Shown here piece by piece: positions 9,603 through 17,626 of a stretch of DNA of 64,000 nt; within the stretch, counting starts at the first letter, position 1; every line of letters starts with the position of its first letter. The stretch comes from Notoacmeibacter marinus. Lineage in GTDB: Bacteria > Pseudomonadota > Alphaproteobacteria > Rhizobiales > Rhizobiaceae. Below the pieces are notes generated by a model. The model did no database searches. It was not told where the DNA came from and saw only the letters and a program-made list of their open reading frames with translations. The stretch is from positions 310,001-374,000 of the forward strand of contig NZ_NBYO01000001.1 in NCBI RefSeq assembly GCF_002238045.1, written 5' to 3'. The position numbers and the translations under genes were made by a program.

Positions 9603-10938
9603 ACTCGCTCTCCATCCTGCCCGGCAACGCGGCCAGCAGCAACAGGCCCCGCGCCAGAAGAAACAGGTGAAGCGAGGCCCAAAGCGCCGCATTGCCGTAG
9701 AGCGGCGTGAACATGAAAAGCGCCGCCACGAACAGCGCCAGCGAGACGAGCATCCGGTTGCGCATCGCCGCGCCCCAGGTCGCGCCGATAAAGACGCCAT
9801 CCATCTGGAAGGCCAGAACGCCGGTGATCGGCGTCAACGCCGCCAGCGGCAGCCAAAGCCCGGCGACCTGCCGGACATCCGGCGCGGTGGTCATCAGCGC
9901 GATCAGCGCCTCGCCCGACAGATAGAACAGCGCGGCCAGCGCGAAGGAGAAGATGAAGCCCCATAGCGCGGTCAGTTTCACCGCCTGGACAAAAGTTGCG
10001 CGTCGCCCTCCGCCGACGGCATGGCCGACGAACCGCTCGGCGGCTGTCGCAAACCCGTCCAGAAGATAGCCACCGAGAAGGAAGAAGTTCAGCAGCACGG
10101 CATTGGCGGCCAGTTGCACCGTGCCGATGCCAGCGCCCGCCCGCGTGAACAGCGCAAACGCGGTGAGAAGTGCGAAGGTGCGGATCATGATGTCGCGATT
10201 GAGCGCCAGAAGCCGCCCGAAGGCCGGTCGATCCATGATCCGCGCAAGCGACGGACGCGCGGCGCCGCCATATGTCCACGCCATCAGCGCCACACCGGCG
10301 GCAAAGCCGATGGCTTCGCCCGCCACCGTGCCCCAGGCGACGCCCTCCAGCCCCCACCCGAAGACCAGACCGAACAGGATGGACAGAACAATATTGCTGC
10401 CATTGACGACGATCTGCAGTCCGAGCGCCGTGCCGGACTGACCGCGCCCGAGAAGGGTGCCAAGCAGCGCGTAATTGCCGAGCGCGAAGGGCGTGGAGAG
10501 CGCGCGTATCAGGATATAATCCGTCATGGCGGCGGAGACGCCCGGTTCCGCGCCGATAAAGATGCGCCCGGCCCAGGCGATCAGCGGCGCGGCAAAGGCG
10601 ATAAGAAGGCCGCAGGCGACGCCGATCATCAAGGCACGGACGAGAACGGCCTGCTCCTCGAGCGCGTCGTCCCTGCCGCTTGCCTGCGCAACCAGTCCGG
10701 TCGTACCGGAGCGCAGGAAGTTGAATGTGCCGAAGACCAGATCGAAGACGATAGCGCCCGCCGCGAGACCGCCCAGCAATACCGCATCGCCGAGTCGACC
10801 GACCACGGCAGTGTCGACAATGCCGATCAGCGGGGTCGTCATAAAGGCGAGCGTCGTCGGCAGGGCGACGGCAAAAACGGCGCGGTGGGTTAACGGCAGG
10901 CCGTCCGAGCCAGATGCCGGGCGATCGATTGCCGTCAT
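9562..10938 (-). CDS. MATE-family efflux transporter (DinF-like)
   Basis: This 458-residue protein has 12 predicted membrane helices in two halves. The first repeat carries PTTLAFMTTPLIGIVDTAVVGRLGD, typical of the DinF branch of the MATE family; the second repeat begins around residue 235. Family members export cationic or organic compounds by sodium or proton antiport. The substrate is not predictable. Its 3' end overlaps pyrD by 41 bases tail to tail. Confidence 0.92.
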   Translation of the reverse strand: MTAIDRPASGSDGLPLTHRAVFAVALPTTLAFMTTPLIGIVDTAVVGRLGDAVLLGGLAAGAIVFDLVFGTFNFLRSGTTGLVAQASGRDDALEEQAVLVRALMIGVACGLLIAFAAPLIAWAGRIFIGAEPGVSAAMTDYILIRALSTPFALGNYALLGTLLGRGQSGTALGLQIVVNGSNIVLSILFGLVFGWGLEGVAWGTVAGEAIGFAAGVALMAWTYGGAARPSLARIMDRPAFGRLLALNRDIMIRTFALLTAFALFTRAGAGIGTVQLAANAVLLNFFLLGGYLLDGFATAAERFVGHAVGGGRRATFVQAVKLTALWGFIFSFALAALFYLSGEALIALMTTAPDVRQVAGLWLPLAALTPITGVLAFQMDGVFIGATWGAAMRNRMLVSLALFVAALFMFTPLYGNAALWASLHLFLLARGLLLLAALPGRMESEFNPAKAGSPSPSS

Positions 10939-11077
10939 ATCGGGTCTATCGTAACGTTCATTCGCCGTCCCTAAAGGGAAAGACCGGCTTCGCCAAAACC
11001 GAAGATGTCACGAGGACACGCTTTGCAGTGCCTGCGTGGATTGTCGGCGCCCCGCTTTCCCCTACCCTTTCTGGCCC

Positions 11078-11986
11078 ATGGCGCGCCTTCCGATCGTCCA
11101 CCACCCCGATTACGATGCCCGGTTTTCGCCGGTGCACCGCTTTCCGATGGGCAAATACACTTTGCTGATGAACGCGCTGCGCGAACGCGGCATCGTCGAG
11201 CGCGCCTCGCTCCACCGGCCCGGACCCGCTCCGTCAAACTGGCTCGGCCTCGCCCATGAGCGCGGCTATGTCGATAGGGTGCTGACGCAGCGCGTGCCAC
11301 GCAGTATCGAAAGGCTCATCGGTTTCGCCGTGGACGAACGCGTTGCCCGACGTGCTTCCCTCGCCTGCGCGGGAACGGTACTCGCGGCGCGTCTGGCGCT
11401 GGAAGAGGGTCTGGCCTGCAACACGGCGGGCGGCAGTCACCACGCCCGTTTCGAGCACGGGGCCGGCTTCTGCGTCTTCAACGATGTGGCGGTGGCCGCG
11501 CAGGTGCTGCGCGCCGGCGGCGAGGTGCGGCGCATTCTCATCGTCGACGCCGATGTCCATCAGGGCGACGGCACGGCGCGCATCTTCGCCGATCAGCCGG
11601 ACGTCTTCACCTTCTCCATTCATGGCGCCAAGAACTATCCGAGCGCCAAGGAAACGAGCGATCTGGACATCGAACTGCCGGACGGCACCGGTGACGACGC
11701 CTATCTCGAACGGCTGGCCGACGGGCTGGACACCGCCCTTGCGCGGTTTCCCGATCCCGATCTCGCCTTCTACCTGGCGGGCATCGATCCGCATCACGAA
11801 GACAGGCTGGGCCGCCTTTCCATGACGGATGAGGGTCTTTCCCGCCGCGACGAGATGGTGCTGAAGGCACTGCGCGAGCGGTCGATCCCCACGGCCTGCG
11901 TCATCAGCGGCGGCTACAGCCGCGACATGGAGAGCCTCGGCCGGCGTCACGCCATCGTCTTCGGCGTGGCCGAGACGTTCGTTTAG
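11078..11986 (+). CDS. histone deacetylase-like amidohydrolase
   Basis: This 302-residue protein of the arginase/deacetylase superfamily shows the HDAC zinc and catalytic motifs: GGSHHARFEHGAGFCVFNDV (tandem His and charge relay), DADVHQGDGTA (zinc Asp and His), and DPHHEDRLGRL with the second zinc Asp region. A Tyr in SGGYSR matches the transition-state tyrosine position. Bacterial members deacetylate small acetylated amines or proteins. The target here is unknown. ATG 11078 is chosen because the family N-terminus (PIVHHPDYD) starts just after it. Its stop shares 4 bases with the convergent DUF6460 gene. Confidence 0.92.
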   Translation: MARLPIVHHPDYDARFSPVHRFPMGKYTLLMNALRERGIVERASLHRPGPAPSNWLGLAHERGYVDRVLTQRVPRSIERLIGFAVDERVARRASLACAGTVLAARLALEEGLACNTAGGSHHARFEHGAGFCVFNDVAVAAQVLRAGGEVRRILIVDADVHQGDGTARIFADQPDVFTFSIHGAKNYPSAKETSDLDIELPDGTGDDAYLERLADGLDTALARFPDPDLAFYLAGIDPHHEDRLGRLSMTDEGLSRRDEMVLKALRERSIPTACVISGGYSRDMESLGRRHAIVFGVAETFV

Positions 11987-12255
11987 CTGCCGCGCCGATA
12001 GGACATAAGGCGGACGATCAGGAAGATCGGCACGACCACCACCGCGCCGATGATGAAGTAGGAGGCGAAGCTCGCCAGCGCCTCGTAGCCGTTCTGCCAG
12101 GCCCATTCGATCATGCCGACGAACCGGTCGATCACTTCCAGCGGCGTGACGCCGAAATAATGCATGAACACGCCGACGATAAACGAGATGATGATGAGCT
12201 TGAGCGCCACCCGAAGCGGGGAATCGCCAAGGAAACGCTGCACCGAACCGGCCAT
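11983..12255 (-). CDS. DUF6460 small membrane protein
   Basis: This 90-residue protein has two hydrophobic segments (about residues 14-34 and 62-82) and resembles the DUF6460 family common in Hyphomicrobiales: SVQRFLGDSPLRVALKLI, then ALASFASYFIIGAVVVVPIF, with a basic C-terminus. Function is unknown; it probably sits in the inner membrane. Confidence 0.85.
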   Translation of the reverse strand: MAGSVQRFLGDSPLRVALKLIIISFIVGVFMHYFGVTPLEVIDRFVGMIEWAWQNGYEALASFASYFIIGAVVVVPIFLIVRLMSYRRGS

Positions 12256-12354
12256 CTTCTACGCACTCCGTCTGTCGTCGATCGTGTTCAATCCTGCGTC
12301 AGCAGATACGCAGTGCGGGCGGCGCAATCAAGGCAGGCCGGTTTTTTCAGGGAG

Positions 12355-12428
12355 TGGAGCGGGTGAAGGGAATCGAACCCTCGTCGTTAGCTTGGGAAGC
12401 TACTGCTCTACCATTGAGCTACACCCGC
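12355..12428 (-). tRNA. tRNA-Gly (anticodon CCC)
   Basis: On the minus strand, from 12428 down, a 74-base cloverleaf can be drawn: acceptor GCGGGTG pairing with CACCCGC, D-arm GCTC...GAGC, anticodon loop TTCCCAA (anticodon CCC), T-arm GAGGG TTCGATT CCCTT, discriminator T and genomically encoded CCA (12357-12355). It lies between the DUF6460 gene and dcd. Confidence 0.96.
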
Positions 12429-12442
12429 CAGGCACCGCGCCG

Positions 12443-12471
12443 ATTGACCATCGCGGCGGCCAGGCTGTCAA
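12443..12471 (-). promoter_or_regulatory. probable tRNA-Gly promoter
   Basis: Minus strand: a perfect -35 TTGACA (12471-12466), a 17-base spacer, and a -10-like GTCAAT (12448-12443). Transcription would begin about 8 bases before the mature tRNA 5' end. The -35 sits just after the dcd stop codon. Confidence 0.5.
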
Positions 12472-12477
12472 GCGGTA

Positions 12478-13572
12478 TCACGACCGGAAATGCTTGCTGA
12501 GCTTCAGGCCCTGGCCCTGATAGTTGCTGGCCAGATCCTGCCCGTAAAGCGCGTCGGGCAGGCCCTTCATATGCTCATAGACCAGCCGGCCGACGATCTG
12601 GCCGTGTTCGAGGATGAACGGCACTTCGTGGCTGCGCACTTCGAGGACGGCGCGCGCGCCGGTGCCGCCCGCCTGCGAATGGCCGAAGCCCGGATCGAAG
12701 AAACCGGCATAATGGACGCGGAACTCGCCGACCAGCGGGTCGAAGGGCGTCATCTCGGCGGCGTGATGCGGCGGCACATGCACTGCCTCGCGGCTGACGA
12801 GAATGTAGAACTCGTCCGGGTCCAGCACGAGTTCGCCGAAGCGGTTCTTCGGCAGCGGCTCCCAATAGTCGACCCGGTCATAGGCGTTCGGCTTGTCGAC
12901 ATCGACCACGCCGGTGTGATGCTTGGCGCGATAGCCGATCGGCGCGTCCGCTTCGCCGCGCAGATCGACGGAAAGGCCAATGCCGCCGCCCGAAATGTTC
13001 GGCCTGTCCGCGGCGACCAGCGTTTCGGCCTCGTGCAGCGCCTGCAATTCGCTTTCCGACAGAAGCGCCTGGCCGGCCCGAAAGCGGATCTGCGACAGGC
13101 GCGAACCGGTCCGCACCACGATGGGGAAGGTGCGCGGCGAGACCTCCATCCACAGAGGGCCGCGATAGCCGGCGGGAATCTTGTCGAATTCCGGGCCGCG
13201 ATTGACCATCACGCGGGTGAAGATGTCGAGCCGACCGGTCGAACTCTTCGGATTGGCCGATGCGGAAATATCGTCCGGCAGGGCAAGGCTTTCCAGCAGT
13301 GGCACGATATAGACGCAGCCCGTCTCCAGCACCGCGCCCTTGGTCAGGTCGATTTCATGCAGAACGAGACGGTGCAGCTTGTCCTCCACCGTCGCTTCCG
13401 GCCCCGGCAGGAAGGAGGCGCGCACCCGGTAGGCGGTCTTGCCGAGACGCAGGTCGAGGCTCGCCGGCTGAAGCTGGCGCTCGGCCATATCGTCCGACAG
13501 TTGCAGCGCGCCGCTTTCGATCAGCGCGAAGATGTCGCGGTCGGGCAAGATGCCCGTCGTCCGATCCGCCAT
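12478..13572 (-). CDS. dcd: dCTP deaminase, long alphaproteobacterial form
   Basis: This 364-residue protein of the dUTPase/dCTP deaminase superfamily is about twice the usual 190 residues. This length is characteristic of the alphaproteobacterial 2'-deoxycytidine 5'-triphosphate deaminase subfamily, which has two beta-barrel halves. Motifs include LQPASLDLRLG near residue 35, the phosphate-binding NPKSSTGRLDIFTRVM, and GYRGPLWMEVSPRTFPIVV. The product, dUTP, feeds thymidylate synthesis. ATG 13572 is selected because the sequence before it (13573-13725) lacks family similarity. Confidence 0.93.
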   Translation of the reverse strand: MADRTTGILPDRDIFALIESGALQLSDDMAERQLQPASLDLRLGKTAYRVRASFLPGPEATVEDKLHRLVLHEIDLTKGAVLETGCVYIVPLLESLALPDDISASANPKSSTGRLDIFTRVMVNRGPEFDKIPAGYRGPLWMEVSPRTFPIVVRTGSRLSQIRFRAGQALLSESELQALHEAETLVAADRPNISGGGIGLSVDLRGEADAPIGYRAKHHTGVVDVDKPNAYDRVDYWEPLPKNRFGELVLDPDEFYILVSREAVHVPPHHAAEMTPFDPLVGEFRVHYAGFFDPGFGHSQAGGTGARAVLEVRSHEVPFILEHGQIVGRLVYEHMKGLPDALYGQDLASNYQGQGLKLSKHFRS

Positions 13573-13712
13573 GGCCGTCTCTTTCCCTTGTTCTCCTCTT
13601 CCATGCCTCCCCTGCGGCACGCTGACAAGCGTGGAATCATGCTTGTCCAAGGCGTTCGAATGTGCTGCGCTGGCTATCCCAACACCCGTTCCACCCTTTG
13701 CGGAGTTCGCCC

Positions 13713-15227
13713 ATGTCCTTCTCAAGTCTTACCCGCCGCGCCCTTCTCGGTATGGCCTTCGCTACCCTTCTTCCGGGCGGCATCGCGCTGGCCGAAACGA
13801 CCGATGTGACCTTCGTGCTGGTCAATGACAGCGACAAGATGGCTGCCGACCGCGACGGCCGCGGCGGCTTCGCAAAGATGGCCGCCGTCTTCAAGACGGA
13901 GCGTGAAGCGAACCCGAATACCATCGTCGTGCATGGGGGCGATATGCTGTCACCCTCGCTGCTTTCCGGCTTCGACAAGGGCGAGCACATTGTGACGCTG
14001 GCCAATATGGCCGGGTTCGACGTGGCCGTGCCGGGCAATCACGAATATGATTTCGGGCCGGAAAACGCGACGGCGCAGTTGGCGAAGACCGACTTTCCGG
14101 TCCTCGCCGCCAATATCGAAAATGCCGACGGCACCCCGCTCGCCGATTTCGAGTCGACCATGGTGAAGGAGGTCGGCGGGGTCTCGATCGGCTTTATCGG
14201 CCTGGCCGAGGAAACCACCGAGGAACTGTCCAGCCCCGGCGATCTTAGCTTCACCAATCCCGTGGCCGCCGCGACGGAGCAGGCCGAGAAACTGCGCGGC
14301 GAAGGCGCGGACTTCATTGTGGCGATAAGCCATAACCGGCTGTCGCTGAACGAGCAGATGATCGAGGACAATGTGGTCGACCTCGTGCTGGGCGGGCACA
14401 ACCACAATGTCTGGGCTTATTACAATGGCCGCGCGGCGGGGATGGAGTCGGGCCATGACGGCATGTGGATCGGCGCCGTCGATGTCAGTTTCGAAATCGA
14501 GGAAGAAGACGGCGAGCGGGAAGTGGAATGGACGCCGACCTTCCGCTTTACCGATACGAAAGATGTCGAGGCCGATCCGGACGTTGCGGCCAAGGTCGCG
14601 GAATATGAAGCGACGCTCGACAAAGAACTCGATGTCGATGTCGGCACGACCTCCATCGAACTCGACAGCCGCCGCGCCTCCGTGCGCAGCCAGGAAACGG
14701 TGCTCGGCAGCCTCATCGCCGATGCGATGAGAAAGGCCGTCGACGCCGACATCGCCATCACCAATGGCGGCGGCATTCGCGGCGACAAGACCTACGCCGC
14801 CGGCACGAAGCTGACGCGCCGCGACGTGCTGACGGAACTGCCCTTCGGCAACCGGAACGTGCTGCTGGAAATGACCGGCGCGCAGGTCAAGGAAGCGCTG
14901 GAGAACGGGGTCAGCCAGATCGAGGAAGGCGCGGGCCGCTTCCCGCAGGTCTCCGGTCTGTCCTTCAATGTGGACCGCACGGCGGCAGCCGGATCGCGTG
15001 TCAGCGACGTCATGGTCGCTGGCGCGCCGCTGGACGAAGGCGCCAGCTACAAGGTCGCCACCAATGATTACATGGCCGGCGGCGGCGATGGCTATGCCGT
15101 CATGAAGGACGCCAAGGTGCTGCTCGATCCTTATAGCGCCAAGCTGATGGCCAATGACGTGATGGTCTATATCCGCGAGATGGGTGAAGTTACGGCACCG
15201 GACGGTGTGCGCATCACCATCAAATAG
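13713..15227 (+). CDS. exported 5'-nucleotidase/metallophosphatase (UshA-like)
   Basis: This 504-residue protein has an N-terminal twin-arginine-like signal (SLTRRALLGM, hydrophobic core, cleavage near ALAET at about residue 32). A metallophosphatase domain follows with GDMLSPS, GNHEYDFG and GGHNHNVW, then a 5'-nucleotidase C-terminal domain (AITNGGGIRGDK, DYMAGGGDGY). It would act in the periplasm on nucleotides or related phosphate esters. The first metal motif reads NDSD where classical UshA has NDxH, so one usual metal ligand is missing. ATG 13713 is preceded by CGGAG at good spacing. A hairpin follows the stop. Confidence 0.88.
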   Translation: MSFSSLTRRALLGMAFATLLPGGIALAETTDVTFVLVNDSDKMAADRDGRGGFAKMAAVFKTEREANPNTIVVHGGDMLSPSLLSGFDKGEHIVTLANMAGFDVAVPGNHEYDFGPENATAQLAKTDFPVLAANIENADGTPLADFESTMVKEVGGVSIGFIGLAEETTEELSSPGDLSFTNPVAAATEQAEKLRGEGADFIVAISHNRLSLNEQMIEDNVVDLVLGGHNHNVWAYYNGRAAGMESGHDGMWIGAVDVSFEIEEEDGEREVEWTPTFRFTDTKDVEADPDVAAKVAEYEATLDKELDVDVGTTSIELDSRRASVRSQETVLGSLIADAMRKAVDADIAITNGGGIRGDKTYAAGTKLTRRDVLTELPFGNRNVLLEMTGAQVKEALENGVSQIEEGAGRFPQVSGLSFNVDRTAAAGSRVSDVMVAGAPLDEGASYKVATNDYMAGGGDGYAVMKDAKVLLDPYSAKLMANDVMVYIREMGEVTAPDGVRITIK

Positions 15228-15231
15228 GCGA

Positions 15232-15267
15232 AAGGCTTGCGCTCTGTGCTTTCGGAGCGTAAGCCTT
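15232..15267 (+). terminator. strong hairpin after the 5'-nucleotidase gene
   Basis: AAGGCTTGCGCTCT (15232-15245) pairs with GGAGCGTAAGCCTT (15254-15267), giving about 14 pairs including two wobbles and an 8-base loop. It is followed only by CTTCATCT, so the U tract is weak. It probably insulates the nucleotidase gene from the riboswitch leader. Confidence 0.55.
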
Positions 15268-15274
15268 CTTCATC

Positions 15275-15327
15275 TGTGGTGATTTGGCCGGCCGGCTTGC
15301 AGCCACGTTAAAGAAGTCGCTAAAAAG
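15275..15327 (+). promoter_or_regulatory. SAM-II riboswitch upstream of metZ
   Basis: The core matches the SAM-II (metA motif) consensus: P1 strand GTGG (15276-15279) with TGATTTGG after it, the CGGCTTGCAG segment, P1 partner CCAC (15303-15306), then GTTAAA and GCTAAAAAG (15319-15327), which form the pseudoknot side. SAM-II aptamers bind S-adenosylmethionine and precede methionine genes in alphaproteobacteria. The downstream gene here is metZ, as expected. A terminator hairpin lies between the aptamer and the gene. Confidence 0.93.
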
Positions 15328-15339
15328 GGCCGATGACGG

Positions 15340-15370
15340 ACCGGTTGCGACTTTTCGCGGCCGGTTTTTT
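15340..15370 (+). terminator. intrinsic terminator in the metZ leader
   Basis: ACCGGTTGCGA (15340-15350) pairs with TCGCGGCCGGT (15355-15365, two U-G wobbles) around a 4-base loop, followed by a run of six T (15365-15370). The hairpin sits after the SAM-II aptamer and 16 bases before the metZ ATG. This placement fits SAM-dependent transcription attenuation. Confidence 0.8.
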
Positions 15371-15385
15371 GTTTGGACGGTAACG

Positions 15386-16567
15386 ATGGTCGATTATTCG
15401 AAACTTCACCCCGAAACCCAGCTTGTGCAGGGCGGCATCAATCGCAGTGGCTTCGGCGAAACATCGGAAGCGCTTTTCCTGACGCAGGGCTTCGTCTACC
15501 CCGATGCGGAGGCCGCCGAAGCGCGCTTCAAGGGCGAAGAACCTGGTTTCATCTATTCGCGCTATGCCAACCCGACCGTCGACATGTTCGAAAAGCGCAT
15601 GTGCCTGCTCGAAGGCGCAGAGGATGCGCGCGCGACCGCTTCCGGTATGGCGGCGGTTTCCGCGGCGCTGCTCTGCCAGCTCGAGGCCGGCGATCATATC
15701 GTCGCGGCGAGGCAGCTTTTCGGTTCATGCCGCTGGGTGGTCGAGACGCTGGCGCCGAAATACGGCATCGAGACCACGCTGATCGATGGCACCAAAACCG
15801 AAGAATGGGAGGCTGCGTGTCGGCCCAACACCAAGGTCTTCTTCTTCGAAAGCCCGACCAATCCGACACTGGCGCTGATCGATATCGCCGCCGTCGCCCA
15901 GATCGCCAAGGCGAAGGGCATCACCACTGTCATCGACAATGTTTTCGCGACCCCTATTCTGCAAAAGCCGCTGGAACTGGGGATCGATGTGGTCTGCTAT
16001 TCGGCGACCAAACACATCGATGGTCAGGGCCGATGCCTCGGCGGCATAGTTCTGTCGTCGAAAGCGTGGATCAACGAAAAGTTGCACGATTATTTCCGCC
16101 ATACCGGCCCGTCCATGAGCCCGTTCAATGCCTGGACGCTTCTGAAGGGGCTGGAAACCCTGTCGCTGCGTGTCGAACGGCAGACCGCGAGTGCCGGAAA
16201 GATCGCCGACTGGCTGGCCGACCAGAACGCCATCGAAAAGGTGCTCTATCCGGGCCGGGACGACCACCCGCAGGCGGCGCTCGCCAAAAAGCAGATGGCG
16301 GGCGGATCGACCATGATCTGCTTCGAACTGAAAGGCGGCAAGGACGCGGCCTTCGCCTTCGAGAACGCTCTCGAAATCATCCGCATTTCCAACAATCTGG
16401 GCGATGCGAAGAGCCTGATCACCCATCCGACCACGACGACGCACAAGAACCTGACGGAGGAGGCACGCGTCGAACAGGGCATCATGCCCGGCTCGGTGCG
16501 CCTTTCCATCGGACTGGAACATCCTGACGATCTGATCGCGGATCTGGACCGGGCGTTGGGAATCTAG
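15386..16567 (+). CDS. metZ: O-succinylhomoserine sulfhydrylase
   Basis: This 393-residue Cys/Met-metabolism PLP enzyme converts O-succinylhomoserine and sulfide to homocysteine, by analogy with MetZ. Seen in sequence are the N-terminal TQLVQGG, YSRYANPTVDMFEKRM, the PLP-stacking ATASGMAAV region, ESPTNPTL, and the PLP lysine in YSATKHIDGQG. The C-terminal SLGDAKSL-type segment appears as NLGDAKSLITHP. ATG 15386 follows GGACGG. It is controlled by the SAM-II leader. The stop shares 4 bases with the convergent phosphatidyltransferase gene. Confidence 0.95.
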   Translation: MVDYSKLHPETQLVQGGINRSGFGETSEALFLTQGFVYPDAEAAEARFKGEEPGFIYSRYANPTVDMFEKRMCLLEGAEDARATASGMAAVSAALLCQLEAGDHIVAARQLFGSCRWVVETLAPKYGIETTLIDGTKTEEWEAACRPNTKVFFFESPTNPTLALIDIAAVAQIAKAKGITTVIDNVFATPILQKPLELGIDVVCYSATKHIDGQGRCLGGIVLSSKAWINEKLHDYFRHTGPSMSPFNAWTLLKGLETLSLRVERQTASAGKIADWLADQNAIEKVLYPGRDDHPQAALAKKQMAGGSTMICFELKGGKDAAFAFENALEIIRISNNLGDAKSLITHPTTTTHKNLTEEARVEQGIMPGSVRLSIGLEHPDDLIADLDRALGI

Positions 16568-17169
16568 CCGAACATCCGGCGGGCGAGCAGGATGCGGCTG
16601 AGCGCCGTATAGCCGGTTAGGCCCGCGAAAAGCGCAGCGAGGATCGGGAACAAGGACGGAAAGAGGCACATAAGGACGAAGACAATCAGCGTTTCGCCGG
16701 CCTCGGCGAGTCCTGTCGTGAAGAAGAGCGACTTTTCGCCACGCGCCTCGCTATGCTCGCCCCGTTTCTCGGCCATGACCGCATAGGCCAGAAAGCTGCC
16801 GCCATTGACGTAGAAGGCCAGGAGGAGAAGGCCGCCAGCCACCGCATTCTGCGCCGGATCGAGCAGGATGAAGGCGAGCGGCACCGCGCCGTAAAAGGCG
16901 AAATCCAGCACGATATCGAGAAAACCGCCGAAGTCGCTCGTCCGCGTCCGCTGGGCGATGGCTCCGTCCAGCCCGTCGCCGAGCCGCGATAGCAGCAGAA
17001 GCAGGATGGCGATCCCAGCATGGCCGACCGCGATCAGGACCGCGCCGGCGATGCCGATAGCGAAGGCGATCAGTGTCATGCCATTGGCCGAGATACCGAC
17101 GGCAACGGCACGGTCGGCCAGTCCGTCGATCAGCGGCGAGAGTTTTCGCCGGCCCCATCCATCGATCAT
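16564..17169 (-). CDS. CDP-alcohol phosphatidyltransferase family protein
   Basis: This 201-residue integral membrane protein has about six hydrophobic segments. The family motif is present in residues 65-89: Asp65, Asp68, Gly69, Ala72, then Asp85 and Asp89. These aspartates bind divalent metals and the CDP-diacylglycerol pyrophosphate. The usual Arg after Ala72 is Gln73, with Arg at 74. The acceptor alcohol is not predictable. It is convergent with metZ and divergent from apaG. Confidence 0.88.
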   Translation of the reverse strand: MIDGWGRRKLSPLIDGLADRAVAVGISANGMTLIAFAIGIAGAVLIAVGHAGIAILLLLLSRLGDGLDGAIAQRTRTSDFGGFLDIVLDFAFYGAVPLAFILLDPAQNAVAGGLLLLAFYVNGGSFLAYAVMAEKRGEHSEARGEKSLFFTTGLAEAGETLIVFVLMCLFPSLFPILAALFAGLTGYTALSRILLARRMFG

Positions 17170-17233
17170 CTCGCCCCCGTTTGACGCTCGCTATGCGCTA
17201 CCCAATATGGCTGCATAAAGGGAGATCGCCATC

Positions 17234-17626
17234 ATGTACCGCGCCGTTACAGAGGATATTGCTGTCGAGGTGCAACCGTTTTTCCTGCCGGATCATTCGG
17301 AGCCGCAGAACAATCATTTCGTCTGGGCCTATCGCGTCACGATCGCCAACGGGTCGGACCGAGCCGTGCAACTGCGCCGCCGCTACTGGAAGATCACCGA
17401 TGGCGTGGGCCGGGTGGAAGAAGTCGAGGGCGCGGGGGTCGTCGGCGAAGAGCCCCGCCTGCTGCCCGGTGAAAGTTACACCTACACTTCGGGCTGTCCA
17501 CTCACCGTGCCCTCCGGCATGATGCAGGGACATTATACGATGCAGCTCGATACGGGCGAACGGTTCGAGATCGCCATTCCAGCCTTCTCGCTCGACCTGC
17601 CGGAGGACGAGCGGACGCTGAACTAG
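17234..17626 (+). CDS. apaG: ApaG domain protein
   Basis: This 130-residue protein matches ApaG end to end: [50 protein letters not shown], the glycine-rich [24 protein letters not shown] and GHYTMQ. ApaG has a fibronectin-III-like fold. Its biochemical role is not settled; in enterics it affects Co2+ resistance. GGGAGA sits just before ATG 17234. It lies close to metZ, a common pairing in alphaproteobacteria. Confidence 0.95.
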   Translation: MYRAVTEDIAVEVQPFFLPDHSEPQNNHFVWAYRVTIANGSDRAVQLRRRYWKITDGVGRVEEVEGAGVVGEEPRLLPGESYTYTSGCPLTVPSGMMQGHYTMQLDTGERFEIAIPAFSLDLPEDERTLN

